Assembly: GCA_022579005.1 (NCBI GenBank)
Contig: MU401623.1
Coordinates: 22,700 to 86,699, forward strand
Origin: Poronia punctata
Taxonomy: Eukaryota; Ascomycota; Sordariomycetes; Xylariales; Xylariaceae
DNA: 64,000 nt
Reading direction: 5' to 3'
This document shows, in pieces, positions 49,237 through 62,500 of this stretch. Below the pieces are notes generated by a model. It saw only the letters and a list, made by a program, of their open reading frames with translations. It searched no databases and had not been told where the DNA came from. Each line of letters starts with the position of its first letter. The stretch's first letter is position 1. Both the position numbers and the translations under genes were made by a program.

Positions 49237-50759
49237 ACACCACGGCTCTCCACAACAATGGACACTACCGACCCACGAGAGTCGCTCGCCACTCTCGCTC
49301 ATCACATTTATCTACCTTGGAAATGTCCTCGACAGGTGAATCGCACAGATCGTACTCCGATATTTAGCGTGGGAATAAAAGGGGCAGAAGGCGGGTTTGT
49401 TCATGAAATAGAAGCTCTCGTCGCTTTCTCGGGTTTCGTGCTACCTCTACCGCCTCTAATCAGATATCGCTGTGCTCCCTTTCAACATATGTGGATTACT
49501 CTTCTCCCTTTCCCGATGGATTAAATGCCCAACTCATTCCTACATCCGATCGTACCTTGGACCCATTTTGCTACCTATGACGCTTATGGCCGGTCAACTT
49601 ACCATTCACTTCCAGCTACCAGTACCACAGAGGACCCTGCCTGTAGACCGGCGTGAGCATTGATATTGATCCATCATGATACGCCGTGGCCAGTCTTTGG
49701 ATGTTCAACAGCAAGTACACTAATCCCACAATCTACCGGTAGACTTGTATATTCCGGAGGTTATTCAAGAGACACTTTACCAAAAAGTGCTAAACGAACC
49801 ATGACTAACGCCGACGCGGAGCACGTCGTAAAAGAACCCATTGTATCCCCAAGAGTGAAAGTTCTCAGCTACTTCCGGCCTATAGCAACAGTAGTCAGAC
49901 TCTTTGTCATAGAACAGCCCGAATATTAGACACGAAGATGTTAATCTGTCACGAGGAGGTAATCCTCCCTTTTAGTTGTTACGGTTACATTAGGTAACCT
50001 AGGTTTCAAGCAACCGTACTTCGGTCCCTAGAAACGATGTCGCCGCGGCAAATGTAACACTACCAACGTGGGAGCGAGTCACAATGTGACCTATAAATCA
50101 TAGATCTACCCATTTAGGCTTTTGAAACGCCGATTGCTGTATCGAACCGGCACGACTTTAAGCCGCCGAAGAGACTCGTCATGGGAATATCACGTCTCTA
50201 CTACCGATCTCATATAAGTGGCACATGCTAATGAACAATGTCGACACAGTTCGGACAACAGAACGGTCTAGAGAGGAGCCAAGGGATGGGAGGTCTCGGA
50301 GTTAGTCACATGATGATTATAAAAACGAACTAGACACGCGTTTCTTGAGAACTATCGTTTCGAGAGACGGGGAGTACGCGGCACAGTGGCATTCTATTCG
50401 CGCCAAGTGGTGGACAGGTGCAACAGCACGTTATATACAACACCATATGGAATGACTCCATCGCATGGTCAAGACCTAAAGGCCGGTCATAGTGTTATTA
50501 TCGATATAGGTCATACTTGAGGTTAAGACATCAACATGACGAGCCAAGTTACCGAGCTTTACCCAGTGTATTCCTACTTTGAGAGTCCCTCGCAAACGTC
50601 GTGACCATATTATAAAAGAGTCCTCCTGGTCCCATCGCTTCGTGGACAAAATATACCTTTCTTATCTTCAAGCACGTAGGTACAACAGCACTTGATCGGC
50701 AACTCTATATATCGAGATTCTAGACATCTAAACCTCACTACCCCATTTACATATTAAAG
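49237..50759. other. Gene-poor region
   Basis: About 1.5 kb without a confident gene. An open frame from 49258 starts MDTTDPRESLATLAHHIYLPWK, which weakly recalls the N-terminus of large DUF6606/DUF3638 proteins, but nothing further of that family follows. The right end is the promoter of the small secreted protein gene. Confidence 0.45.
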
Positions 50760-51464
50760 ATGAAGCTCCTTACAACTATCCTTGCGGTAGCACTAGCACC
50801 ATCCGTCCTCGCAGCGGCCACGTTCCTGCTCCCCTGCTCCGCAATCTCCGGTACACCATGCCGTTGCCCGGACGGGACGGTATACTCCGAGTCCATCACA
50901 GCTGCCCTGATCGGAGCTACCGCCAACGATGTAGGCATGATTACCAACGACTGTAAGTTGACACTCTATTCAGCATTATGTCACAAAATGAGAGGTTGGA
51001 GGTTAACAAGTCGTTAAATCCAGTCTTCAACGTATCATGGCAAGGCACACCCGTATTCTCCAAACAAGGACCCAACAACTTCCCCCTACTATCCGTCCGA
51101 ACAATCAACATAACCACCTCTGTGGGCGTATATCCCGTGACCCAACGCGTAAGATTTCCCCCTCATTTCATCTACTCCCGATCCCTTTCCCGGCCAACTA
51201 ACAAAAAAACAAAAGCTAACCTTCCGCCTCATCTTCCCCGACGGCTCCTTCGAGCAAAAATACGAACAAACGGGCCCAATCACCTACCGCGCCGGCAGTA
51301 ACGGGACATTTGCCGGATCCTGGACCACATTGAAAGGAGATCGGGTTTTCGAGAATCAGACCCTTATTACTTATAGCTTGTATTCTTGCCAGACTGGACA
51401 TCCCTTAGGTACCTATATCCCCACCCCACCAAACAGAAGAAAGAAAGAGAGGCGAGATGTGTAG
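50760..51464 (+). CDS. Small secreted protein, 188 aa (effector-like)
   Basis: Exons 50760-50952, 51024-51148 and 51216-51464 join in frame, with donors GTAAGT and GTAAGA. The signal peptide MKLLTTILAVALAPSVLAAA is followed by a cysteine-containing segment (LLPCSAISGTPCRCPDGT). The middle is strand-rich (FFNVSWQGTPVFSKQGPN, VRTINITTSVGVYPVTQR, LTFRLIFPDGSFEQKYEQTG). A late single cysteine (LYSCQTGHP) precedes a basic tail KERRDV. N-glycosylation sequons are present. No family recognised. A small secreted beta-rich protein of this size is a candidate effector or wall protein; this is inference from size, signal and cysteines. A further intron starting GTACCTA near 51410 cannot be excluded and would change the C-terminus. 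Confidence 0.72.
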
Positions 51465-53852
51465 GCTAAAAGATGATGATGATGATGATAGATTTCGCCA
51501 ATTTTCAAACGAGAGCGCTTGCCAACGCTACTAGGATTTTGACGAATAGGGGCTTGGTGCACGGTGTTAGTTCTGATCCTATCTCGGCGGAGAACTTTTG
51601 ATCCCGCATTCTTGGGCGTGAGGAGGAGGTTTGCGGGTAATGCAGGGGAGCAATTATGGAAGAGAAAGGGGTGAGAGGAAGTTAACAGGTAGGTAAAAGT
51701 AAGTGTATTCGAGCTTTTTCGGTTTGTAGGGTTCTGGTGCAGCACACATCGGATGTTTTCTAGGGACATGGCTTCGGGATGGGGAAAAAAAGTTCGATGA
51801 GGGTTTCGGTTAGGTATTACGCGCCCTTGACGATCTCGAAAAATCGCGTCTTACAAAAAGATAGAGTTTATGCGTCTTTCATTTTCTAGTTCAGGTGTTT
51901 TCGAAGTGAAATCTACTTTGTACCCCCTAGACTACTTGGCTTACCCTTAACTAGTGGGTACGCCCGATCTAACAAGTCACATGAAAACACCCTGCTGCAA
52001 AAAGGGGGGTGGAGTGACAGGAAGATCAAGATCAAGCCCAAACATTAGAGCCACTGTTCTCAAAATCTACCACATAGATAGGTTAGGTAGTTACTACGAG
52101 TACGTTTTAATTGTGCTGCTTCTTCCTCCTATTCTTATAACATCGGGAATCTGTAGTTCTTAGACCACGTGGCTGTAATATTCTAGATAGCAGCTACCAA
52201 TTCAACTCATTTTCCAGCTATATTCTGTATCCGTACGTGTGTACGTTTATGGCCCTATAGCGTTAAACGATCCTGCCCCTCATCATGCCGTTACTACTCG
52301 TAGCTTTACAGGTTACCACCACCAAGGGGGAAAAGCTGAATACCGAATGACAAGAAAGACCATCATAAAGCTTCACCCGCTGCCAAGTGTATTTTCATCA
52401 GTCAATGACGTACTTGGGATGCGCCACACCTTCGGATGAACCTCTACAACTTGTGTACTACCTTGGCCTATATGACCTGATTGGTTGAATCTACATGCAC
52501 CTCACCTACTAGTAGGCACACGTGTACCCGAACACCTACAAGCCTGCCTGTACATACGATATGAGCGGATGGTGTTGTTATTATTGGGACTCACAACATT
52601 ATGCAGGTAATGTTAGTGATCATGGTGATGGCGGGGTAGTACTATTCTACGATCACTTTTATTTTAACTTAATTTTTTGCTGATGACTGGGCCTCTAAAC
52701 ATGTCTAGGGTCTGTCTAGGGTATTTGTGTGTTGATTTTCCTTTAAAAGTTATCATAATAATACCCTACATCTCAGGGACACAAAAATTCCCAAGGTGAA
52801 TCGTAGATCTGATCTGGTCCGATCGCATCTCCCCACCAGTCTCTCTCTTGACATGTGTACAACAAGTACATGTACCAACACGTACAGTAGGCTTTATGGT
52901 ACGATACTGCGAGGCTCCGATACTACAGTTGTGGGTGCTCAGAATTCCTAGGAACAACATGTGTGTGGTAGAGGTCAGGATATGCTGGTTTTGAACAACA
53001 AGCCAGTCTTTATGGTATATAATGCTCACCTACAGAAGAACAAAAGATATCAGACAAAAGCAAGGATGCATGAATTCAAATTTTGAAACACTCTTGGTCC
53101 TGGCTCAAACAGGCCATGTTGCCGAAATAGTGGGGACAATGACACAATGTGAAGCTTTATCGGGACCTTTTATCTTCACAAGAACTTGCAGTGGGTGCGA
53201 GGTACCCATCTGCCAAGTGACTGAGGTAACAAGACCCAGGTAGTCGAGACCTCTGAAACCCTACTGGATACCGAGGAACGAGCCAACAACCAGTGTGCAT
53301 ACAAAGTCCCTGTCTCTGTACCCACCTACATACTGTAGCGTGAAGTAAATCACTGAAGCGCAGCTCTGGGAGGTACCTAACATCCCTGCTGTTTGGTCAG
53401 CGCACCCACATCCACATGCAAAACCCACTCCATTCATCATCGTCTTCCTGGAGCTCTGCTTATCTCTTGGATTCCTAACCTAACCATATCAAGTCGTCAC
53501 CTTGATCTGTCGCTTCTCTGTCTGTAACCCGTCAATTTTCAACACTCAACAAAGTTGTTTGCACAATCATATTTTGACCTTGAGTGTACCTACCGTACAA
53601 GTGCAGGGCTCTCCATGATCATTATCTTGACTGCTGCTACCTAGTTTGAATCGTTACATCATCATCTCCGTCTTTCTTGCTGGTTGCTCTTTCCTATACG
53701 CGCATCCGCGCGCGTCACGATTGGTAGTGACAAGGACAAATCTTTCCATGTCCAGTCCTTCCTGAATGCGACGCCGTGTATTGCAACTTATTGCAATATT
53801 CCAACCTTTTACCTGGCAGTCCATGATACGAGTAATCTAAATCTACTTCAAT
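51465..53852. other. Intergenic region
   Basis: About 2.4 kb without a supported gene. It contains a GAT tract (51473-51490), two TACGAGTA/TACTCGTA octamers (52095, 52295) and a third just before the next gene (53827). Open frames are short and without domains. Confidence 0.55.
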
Positions 53853-56800
53853 ATGGGCGACATTCAACAACTTCAGCTAAATGGCTTGACAAAGGGGCCT
53901 AGCAAGGCCCCAAATGGGGTCAACGGCCATACCAACGGTCATGCTGCCAATGGCCAAGCTGGCGCTGTCGCGCCTCGGAGGCGTACGGCAACCAGAAAGA
54001 GGCAGGGCTTCTTTAGATGGTCTTTAAATGTTATAGCTAGGTGCGTGAATCTGCATCGTTTCTAGTCAGGTTGAATTAACTAGCATTTTTAATCCTACTC
54101 TAGGCTCTTGACATATTATTCCATCTTCACCATACTATTTCGATGCCCGCCCTCGCTCGAGGCTTGCGATGACACGTCCCCCAAGATTTGCAAACCCTAC
54201 TTTGTCGCGAAAAATGCTGTGGTGCCCCATGTAAGCCCCTATTACGACGCATACGCGGCACCCTACGTCGACCTGGCCCGACCGTACTATGATGCTGTTA
54301 ACCGCAATGTTATTGCCCCGGGCCGCACTTATGCCGTAAAATATGCAGGGCCGCGTGTTTCCCAAGCTCAGGCTTTCGGTTATGCTCAGTGGGAGAAAAG
54401 TGTACAACCACAGGTGGAAAAGTATGAGACTTTGGCAAAGGCTCAATATGCCCAAACTGTATCTCCCCATGTGGAGAAGTTGACAGCCGCCATCGGCCCA
54501 TACTACGAGATTGCTCGGACCAACGGCTTACAGACATATCACGACATTTTTGTGCCAGCCTATGCGTTTGTCCATCCTTACGCTGCCCACAGTTATCAAG
54601 CCGCACAGGGCTTTACCAAGGACACCGTGGTCCTAGCCACGGTTTGGGCGTGGGATCAAACCTATGCCTTCCTCGACTCTGCCGTCTGGCCACATGTCCA
54701 TGATATTTACGTCTTGAAGGTCGAGCCACAACTGGCTCGCATCGGTAAGCGCCTTGGTCGATATAAGGGAAAGAAACCCCAGCCAGCTGTTGAGGAAACA
54801 GAACCGTAAGCATGAGTCCTTTGTCTTTACCTAAAATCCACATTGTCAAAGCACTAACCGGCCGGTAGTGTTATATCAAGGTCTACCTTCCTGAAGCCAA
54901 CGGCATCTGTCACCACAACCATGTCTGCCACAGTGGAACTCACTCAGTCCGCTTCCCAGCCAACTTACAGCGTAGATAGCGCCCCTAGTCAAGTCTACAC
55001 CGAGATCGAGTCTAGCCAGAGCGCAGCGCCGAAATCGAAAGAGGAAATCCGTGAACTAGCCGCTAAGACCGTTGCCGAGGATCTTGAATTATGGCAGACC
55101 AAGTTCACCCAAGTTGCTGAACAAGGCGCCGCCGAGATTGAGGAGCGGATAGATCAAATATCTTCAAGGATGATTGAAAACAACGCAAATACTATGGGTA
55201 AATCCCTTATTACACAACTTGAGGGAACTGTAAATTCGGAAATCGAGGGTCTCAAGACATCGATGCTTGATATCTTGCAGAATAGCGACGTCGATGCCAA
55301 CGAGAGAGATGAACAGGTTGCTGCTGCGGTTCGTGGCGTTGGCCTTAATATTAAGAACAAGGCCCAAAGCATTCGCGACTGGCGTCAATCCTACGAACAA
55401 GAGACCGAAATTGCCGTGACCCAAGCTGCCGAAGAACACTTCCGGATCATCGAACAAACACGGGACTTGGCACTGCAAAAGATCGGTATGAAGTGGGCCT
55501 GGATGGACGGTGTTACTTACAAGGACTGGCAAAAGTATCACCAGTTGAAGGACCGTCTCGACGGATGGACAGAAGATCTCAAAACCCTAATCACCACACA
55601 CCCTGGTCTCACGGCAGCTCAGTCAGCCGGTGTCGAGATAGAAGATGAGGGTATGGCCATTGCCCACGAAGCCGCAGAGCATCTAGTAAGACTGAAGCAA
55701 GTGGCGGCATGGAAAGCTACTGCCGAAGACTTCAGCGATGACTTCGACAGCAGCACCATGCAGTTGGCCGCTGAGGCAGCCGTAAAACGGATCGCTGAAG
55801 CAGCCGAATCAGCCCGCCTAGCTGCCAGCTCTGTTGCTGAGAGTGCCGCTACTGTTACCGAGGCTGCGGGTGAGTCTCTACATAGCGCCGTATCCGATGA
55901 CATGCCGACCGACGACGAGTCGCAAGGTGATTCCCATAAGGGGCAGGAAGATACAGAGACATCCCCGTTGCCTCCAATGGAAAGCTTGGAAACCGAACCA
56001 ACACACAGTGCCACTGATCTGAGTTCGTCTTCTGCTTCCTCCAGTGTAGCCGATGATTCGACCAGTGCAGTTGAGACTTCCGATCCTCTGCCCACCCAGG
56101 ACGTAGCGGATGGACCGGAGCAGCTGGAGGAGACGATTGTGGAATCTGAAGACTTGCCAACGCACTCGATCGAAGCAGACCCGGTAACAAAGACTATCAA
56201 ACCAGCGCTTTTCGGCGTGGCGGCCCAATCTGTCCCTACCCGCCAGATCGTGCTGGACGATGATTATGTGTCTACAGCGTCAAGTGTCATGTCCGTTGCC
56301 CAGTCTGACGTGCCTGCAAGCATCACATCTGCGGCGCAATCTGCCTATACAGCCGCAATTGCCGGAGCTGCTGATGCTTATTCTCGTGCCATGTCAGCGG
56401 CCTCGGCTCGTATTTCCGGCGAGCCAAAGCCTGCCCACGAAGAAATGTTCGGCTCAGTATCCAGCGCGTATTTCAGTGCTATGGCAGCAGCCAATTCCCG
56501 GCTAAACGATGCCCTTACCGGCGCATCCGAGAGCTTGTACGGCACTCCGACTACCAATTGGATCCCCGCCATGCCGACGGTGCCGTCTCTCGATTGGGAG
56601 CGGGTTCAGTCTGTCGCTCAGCAAAATCTGCAGGACTCGGTCGGCTGGGCCTCTGAGCAGTATGAATCGGCCAAGGTGGCTATTGGTGTAGCCGAGCCAA
56701 CGCCGAGTACTTATCTCGAAGGGGCAGAGAAGAGGGCGGAGAAACTACTTGACCAGGCCAAGCACAATTACTATGCCGGCATAGGTCTTGCACATGCCCG

Positions 56801-57665
56801 CTACTCGGAATTCTTATCTGCAGCCTCAACCGCTGTTAGCTCCCTGACGGCGACACCTACGCCGACTAACCTGCAGGAATCCGCTTCGTCGGCCGCTTCT
56901 GTGGCAAGCGAATCCGCTTCGTCGGTCGCTTCTGTGGCAAGCGAATCAGCCTCCTCGGCAGCTTCTCTAGCAGGCGAATCAGTATCCTCAGCAGCTTTTG
57001 TGGTAGGTGGATCGGCGTCCTCGGCTGTTTCTGCCGCCAGTGAAGCCGCAGCCTCGGCAGCATCTGTGGCAGGTGAATCGGCTTCATCTGCCGTTTCCGC
57101 TGCTAGTGAAGCTGCAGCCTCGGTAGCATCTTCAGCTGGGGACATGGCCGGTGACACCAAGGATACCGTCAGCGAAACGTGGGATTCCTTGATTAGCCGT
57201 GTGAGCTCCCAAGTGTACGGCGCACCGACGCCGACACCGTGGTACGAAAATCTTTATGCGGCGGCGGGTGATTATGCGTCGCAGGCCGGTGACTTGGCCG
57301 GTTCAGTTACCGAGGCTGCCGGAGATCAGTTGGTGGCCGCATCCTCGCTAGCTGACCATTATGCCGCTTCTGCTAGCTCAGCGGCATCGTCGCAGTACGT
57401 TGCCGTGAGCTCCCTTGTCTCTGAACTGGTAGTTGGCAAGGAACCTACCTATACCGAATCCGTGTACTCACGACTAGCCGACGCATACACCTTTGGCCTC
57501 TCTTCGGCGTCCAGCTTCGCCAGTGCAGCGTCAGCTACCGCAATGAGTGCAGCCAGTCAAGTCGGCGATGCCGCTGGCTCAGGTGTGGATGCGGCTAGTG
57601 AGGGCTTTGCTTCGGCAACGGATAAGGTGAAGGACACGGTGGAACATATGAGAGACGAGCTATGA
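53853..57665 (+). CDS. Ala/Ser-rich fungal protein with membrane segment and 11-residue repeats, 1228 aa
   Basis: Exons 53853-54040, 54104-54805 and 54869-57665 join in frame. An Asn/Gly-rich head leads to one hydrophobic segment (about residues 50-75, RWSLNVIARLLTYYSIFTILF). Then come the conserved CDDTSPKICKPY and repeated PYYD/PYVD/YxxP motifs (AAPYVDLARPYYDAV). A long helical region follows with KEEIRELAAKTVAEDLELWQTKF and MKWAWMDGVTYKDWQKY, then acidic Ser-rich linkers. A C-terminal Ala/Ser helix contains eight 11-residue repeats (56877-57140). Homologues are commonly named hoxa13 transcription factors in databases, which I think is wrong: no homeobox is visible. Single-pass anchoring with long amphipathic helices suggests a membrane or lipid-surface role (inference). 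Two genes could be read here, but the phase-matched intron 54806-54868 argues for one. Confidence 0.8.
56877..57140 (+). repeat. Eight tandem 33-bp (11-residue) repeats
   Basis: Eight consecutive 33-nt units, in frame and without indels, consensus ESASSAASVAS/G. Units start at 56877, 56910, 56943, 56976, 57009, 57042, 57075 and 57108. Ser, Ala and Val dominate; position 1 is Glu in all but unit 5 (Gly). The third bases differ between units, so they are old and kept by selection on the protein. Confidence 0.95.
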
Positions 57666-58919
57666 GCGGACGACATGAATTTATCGCGCCAATTCTTGGT
57701 GCCTTTTTTCCCTGGGCACATCTAGTGTCATGCAAATCCTTGGATTCTGCAAACAGCAAGAACCCATTTTACGGACATGCTCCTTTTCACACGGAGCCGT
57801 CAATCGCAATTTCCTATTTTGCGACGTGCCTGTTGCGGGCGACGGCGGTCGTGATACTGCTCACATTGCCAGATAATAATGAGGCGGCGTTGGCGGTGTA
57901 ATGAATGGCAGCAGTATATCATAACTAACAAATCCGAATGATGGTCACGATTATAGCTCACCACAGCTCTCACCTCCCTTTTTCAGTGATTACATTTTAG
58001 AAAAATTACGTTTTGGGTGCAGTAGCGAGAAAGATGGAAGAGCGTAGGGAAAGACCGGGCATGACTTATGAAATTTATTTGGAGCGAATGATGCCAGAAC
58101 AATTTGTACAATACACAAATGAATGTATGTATCCAGTATGAAATAACAGCTGGAAGCTGTTCAATGTCCCACGTGAGTATTTTTATTGGAGTGAGAGGAC
58201 CCGGCCCGAAATCGATGGTGGAACGTATGAGATTGCCGGTCCGCGGAAGAGAGAAGAGCGACATCTACCCGGTGCCCGCTCTGACGCCCCGCCCTGTAAC
58301 TCCTGAAATTGCAGCTTTCGCATACCAAGAGGAATTTGAGAAGAAAAAAAGAAAAGGAAAAACGTACAACACTGAGGATTCGCTGGTCGTCACCGACCCA
58401 ACTACTAGTTCAGCCCTCGCCGGCTTATCTATGGGAGAGCGGACGGGATCCCGAGTTTTCCGGTGGGTATGGTCGTACGTGGAAGATTGGGGAGCGAATG
58501 GGATATATGTATAAGGTTAAAAAATCATTTTGAATCCATTTGGGCGTTTTGGCTTCTGGTCCCCTGTCAAGGAGATGGGTATACAAGTAAGGTAACGTGG
58601 ATTTGTTTAGATCGGCAAACTACCTAAGGTTACCCTTCTTAGACCTAGATCATACCTTCCGAGCCCTCGTTCCGGTTTTTTTTTTTTCTCTGTGTCCCCC
58701 GTGTGTCCGCCCTAAGCCGATGATGAGAAAACTTAAAAACGGTAACTTGCACTCAGCAACATGGGGGGTCACTTTGTCAACCGGTAGAGGATGGCGGTGG
58801 CCGCCGGCCCCTAGCACGTGAGATAGAGCAACGCGACAAATGGACAACTATCACCCTCTCCCTAAAGTGATTCCTCTCGCCTGTATCTATCATTCCTCAG
58901 ATCTCCGCCCGCTCTTTCC
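57666..58919. other. Intergenic region
   Basis: About 1.25 kb between the 3' ends of two convergent genes. Open frames are short and lack domains. I see no gene. Confidence 0.5.
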
Positions 58920-59544
58920 TTAATATGTGAAACGGAATGAGGGGTGGTCATCTCCGAGATTATTCACCTCGTGCTTGGGAAGAGACAACATATAATCCCT
59001 CTTACCACGGTCACGCATCCGGTTCTCCCTACGTAACCCGACGTACATGGCAGTAGCAGCGATCCCCGCCAGCCAGGTGAAACCCAATGTAGTGCCGTAG
59101 CCCGTCCGGTAATAAGGTGCCTCACTACCGATGAAGACGTTCGGTGCCACGACGCCAACGATGTTACCAATGGTCACCTGGATCCCGGCGCCAAAGGCCC
59201 GCTTCCAATGACCGGAGATATTATTGGACAACCATACGAGACACATGGGCGTGGCCACATATCCGCCGATTGATATTAGGAAGAGTGCGCCGTACTTCGC
59301 GTCTCGGCTAAGACTGGCTTGTCCGAGGAGCATCCCTAAGCCGACGGTGGCGAGAACGCATCCGAACATGATGAAGCCGTACCGGTGCCGGGAGCGGTCG
59401 GACAGGTAGGCGACCAGGACCATGGCCACGGCCGTAACGGCGTAGACAGGGATACTATGCACCTGCGCCTCCCGCGCCTCCCAGCCGAACTCGACGAGAA
59501 TGGTGGGCATGAAGAAGACGAGGGCGTAGCCGCTCATGCCGATA
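58920..59544 (-). pseudogene. C-terminal half of an MFS transporter (anion:cation symporter family), 5' end lost
   Basis: One exon with acceptor CACAG encodes about 207 residues corresponding to transmembrane helices 7-12 of an allantoate/nicotinate permease-like MFS protein. It shows SGYALVFFMPTILVEFGW, AYLSDRSRHRYGFIMFG, WLSNNISGHWKRAFGAG, NIVGVVAPNVFIGSEAPYYRTGY and LRRENRMRDRG. All six helices look intact and the stop is normal. The N-terminal half should lie to the right, but within 30 bp the sequence turns into RIP-type AT-rich DNA with no open frame. The gene is therefore truncated by that block, or its 5' half has been mutated beyond recognition. It cannot make a complete transporter as it stands. 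Confidence 0.8.
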
Positions 59545-59570
59545 CTGTGACAAGGGGCTTAATATAGCGA

Positions 59571-62500
59571 CTTGGAAGTGGGAATAGCTTTAATTTAATT
59601 TAATAATTCTGTATAGGCTAAAAGGGTCTATAAGGAGAAAGTCCCTTTTTAAGCCCCTAGGGGAATATAGATTTATTTATTTTTATTCTTAGCCGGAGAT
59701 TAGCAGTTTTTATTTTTTTTATATAAAAAAAGTTTATACTTTATATTTATAAGTATATATAATATAAAACTAATAAGTTAATTTTATTTAACTTTTTTAT
59801 TTAAAAAGGCTATTTTTAATACTTATAGCTTTTTAATTAGCTAGGTTTTATTATTTAAACGTTTTATATAATATTAGCTTTTTTTTTTTTAAAGCTTATT
59901 TTAAGCGCTAATATAGTTAGCAATAGCGTAAGCTAATTAAAAGTATTATAATAGCTTTTTAAGTAAAATGTTTAAAGCTATGCTTAAAAAGTATTATGCT
60001 AGCTTTTTATATAGCTTAAAAATTTATTAGTTTTTATAGTTTAAGCTAGTAAAACTTTTTAACTATAACTTTAGCTTTATTACTTATAAAGTTATTATAA
60101 AGCTTTTAAGTTTAATTTTTTTTTGCTAGCTAATTTTTTTACTTAATTAAGTACTTAATATTTTTTTAAAAAGTTTTTATAAAGTTAACAACTTTGTTTA
60201 TATAATACTTTTTTAGTTTAATTAATATTATATTTTATAAAACCTAGTTAAAGTTAAAAAGTTTTTAATTACTAGCATAGTAAAGTTTAATTAAAAAAAT
60301 ATAAAAAGTATTATATATTTTTTATTTTTTAAGTAGTACTAGTTTAATAGTAATAAGTAAAATAATATTAAAAATATAAAAAAAACTTAAAAGTTTTTTA
60401 TTAAGTTTTTTTGCTAATTGTTTAGTTTTAATATTTTAAGCATTTAATATTATTAATTAATTTTTTTAATATTTTAAAGCTTTAAGCTTTTTTTTATTTG
60501 CTTATTTTTTTATTTTTTTTTAGCTAACTTTAAAATATTTTTTAGCAGTTTTATAAACTTTTATTATTTAGTAAGTATATAATTTGCTACTAAAATTTAA
60601 AAGTTTAGTATTAGCTAGTAATAAGTTATAAGCTAATAAATAGTACTTATAATTAATATAAAATAAAGTTATATATATTAAAATAAAAAAAATATTATTA
60701 TAAGTAAATTTAGCTATAAATAATAAATTTTCTTAATTGTTTATTTTATAGTTAATAAATGCTTAAAAGTAAGCTTTAAAAAACTAATTAAGTTATTTTG
60801 TTTAATTATTAGTTTAAAAATAAAATATAGTACTTATATAAAGTTTAATTTTAATAAGCTTAAAATTTTTTTTTTAAAAGTAAGCAGTAAATTTAAAATT
60901 TTTATTAAAAATAATATTTAAAAAAATGTTATAATATTTTTAATAAGTTTTAATAAAAATTTTAATAAAATTTTTAGTTTTTTTTTTATTTACTTTTAAA
61001 AGTATAAATTATTTTATTTTAATAAAAAGGTTAACTATTACTTATATAAAATTATATTTATTAAAAAAAAAAAAGTTTATAATAAAGTTTATTACTACTA
61101 TATTTTATAGTTAATAATAAAGCTTTATAAGCTATAAAAGCTTAAAAGGTGTATGCTTTAAAGCTTTATTTTGCTAGCATTTAAAATATTTGCTTATAAA
61201 GCTTTTAATAATACTTTTTATACTTAGCTATTAAAAGTTATAAGTAATTAGCTTAAATATTTTATTTATGCTTATATAACTAGCTATAAAAATATTATAT
61301 TTTAATTTTATTACTTTAATTTATAAGTTATAAAAAATTTAAAAGTAGTTTTTATAATATAAAAAACTATTTTTTAATATTATATTTTTTTATAGTACTT
61401 TTAATTTAAGCTTATATTTAAAATTTTTAAGTTTAGCTTTTTTTATATGCTTAATAAAGTTTTAATTTTATTTTAAAACTTTAAAACTATAAAGGCGTTT
61501 TAAAGTTATTAAAGTTATAAATAACTTTATTAGTAGTGCTATAATTAAAAAAACTTATTTTAAAAAGCTTTTAAAGTATAAAAAATGTTTTTTTTATAAA
61601 ACTGTTTTAATAAGCTAGTTTTTAGCTTTTTTTTTTTTAAGCTAATATTATTATAATTAAAAAAAAATATTAGCTTTTTTGTTTTATTTTTTAAGCTTAT
61701 AGTTAATAATAAACTAGTAAGTTAATAATTATTATGCTTATTTTGCTTATTTTTTATTTATTACTTTAGTAGTAGTAAAATAAGCAAAGTTTTAATAATT
61801 AAAATAAATTTTTATTTTATATTTAACGCTTTTTAAGTACTATTTTTATTAATTAAAAAAGTTAACTATTGCTAATAGTTTTTTATTATAAATTTTATAA
61901 TTTATTTTTGCTAGCAAAAGCTTTTAAAAGTAAAATATAATAAGTTAAAGCTTACTATTTTTATTTTTTTTAAAAAAAACTGCGCTAAAAGTATAATTAA
62001 AAGCATTAGTTTTAATATATACTATAGCATTAAAATTAAAATAAACTAAAATTAAAGCTATAATAAATTTATACTTAAAAGTTTATATAGCTTTAGCTAT
62101 TTAGCTAGTTTATTTTTAAGCTTTAGCATTAACTTTATTTATATTTATTAAAAGCTTTACTATTTTAAAAAAGTTTTTAATAAAGCGTTAATAAAAGTTA
62201 GTAAAGCTTATAAATTATTATAACTTTTTAAGCGTTTTTAAGTTTTTTTACTTAATAATATAGTTAATTTTATTTTAAGCTATTTTAATGCTTTTAGTGC
62301 TAATAATATATTTTAAAAATTTAATTTTTTTAACTTATTATTTATACTTTTAAAGTATAATAATAAAGTTATGCTAAGTTAAGCAATAAAGCACTTTTTT
62401 TATAATATAATTATATTTTTTAATAGTGTTTATATAAATAAGCAAATTGTTTAAATAAATAAATAAACTATTATTTATAAAGTTTTAAAAAATATTATTT

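Noticed and set aside
49258..49524. Start of a DUF6606/DUF3638 protein
   Set aside because: Only about 20 residues recall the family; the rest of the frame does not and there is no continuation after plausible splicing.
57662..57901. Open frame directly after the 11-mer repeat protein
   Set aside because: It overlaps that gene's stop and lies in the likely 3' UTR, with no domain.
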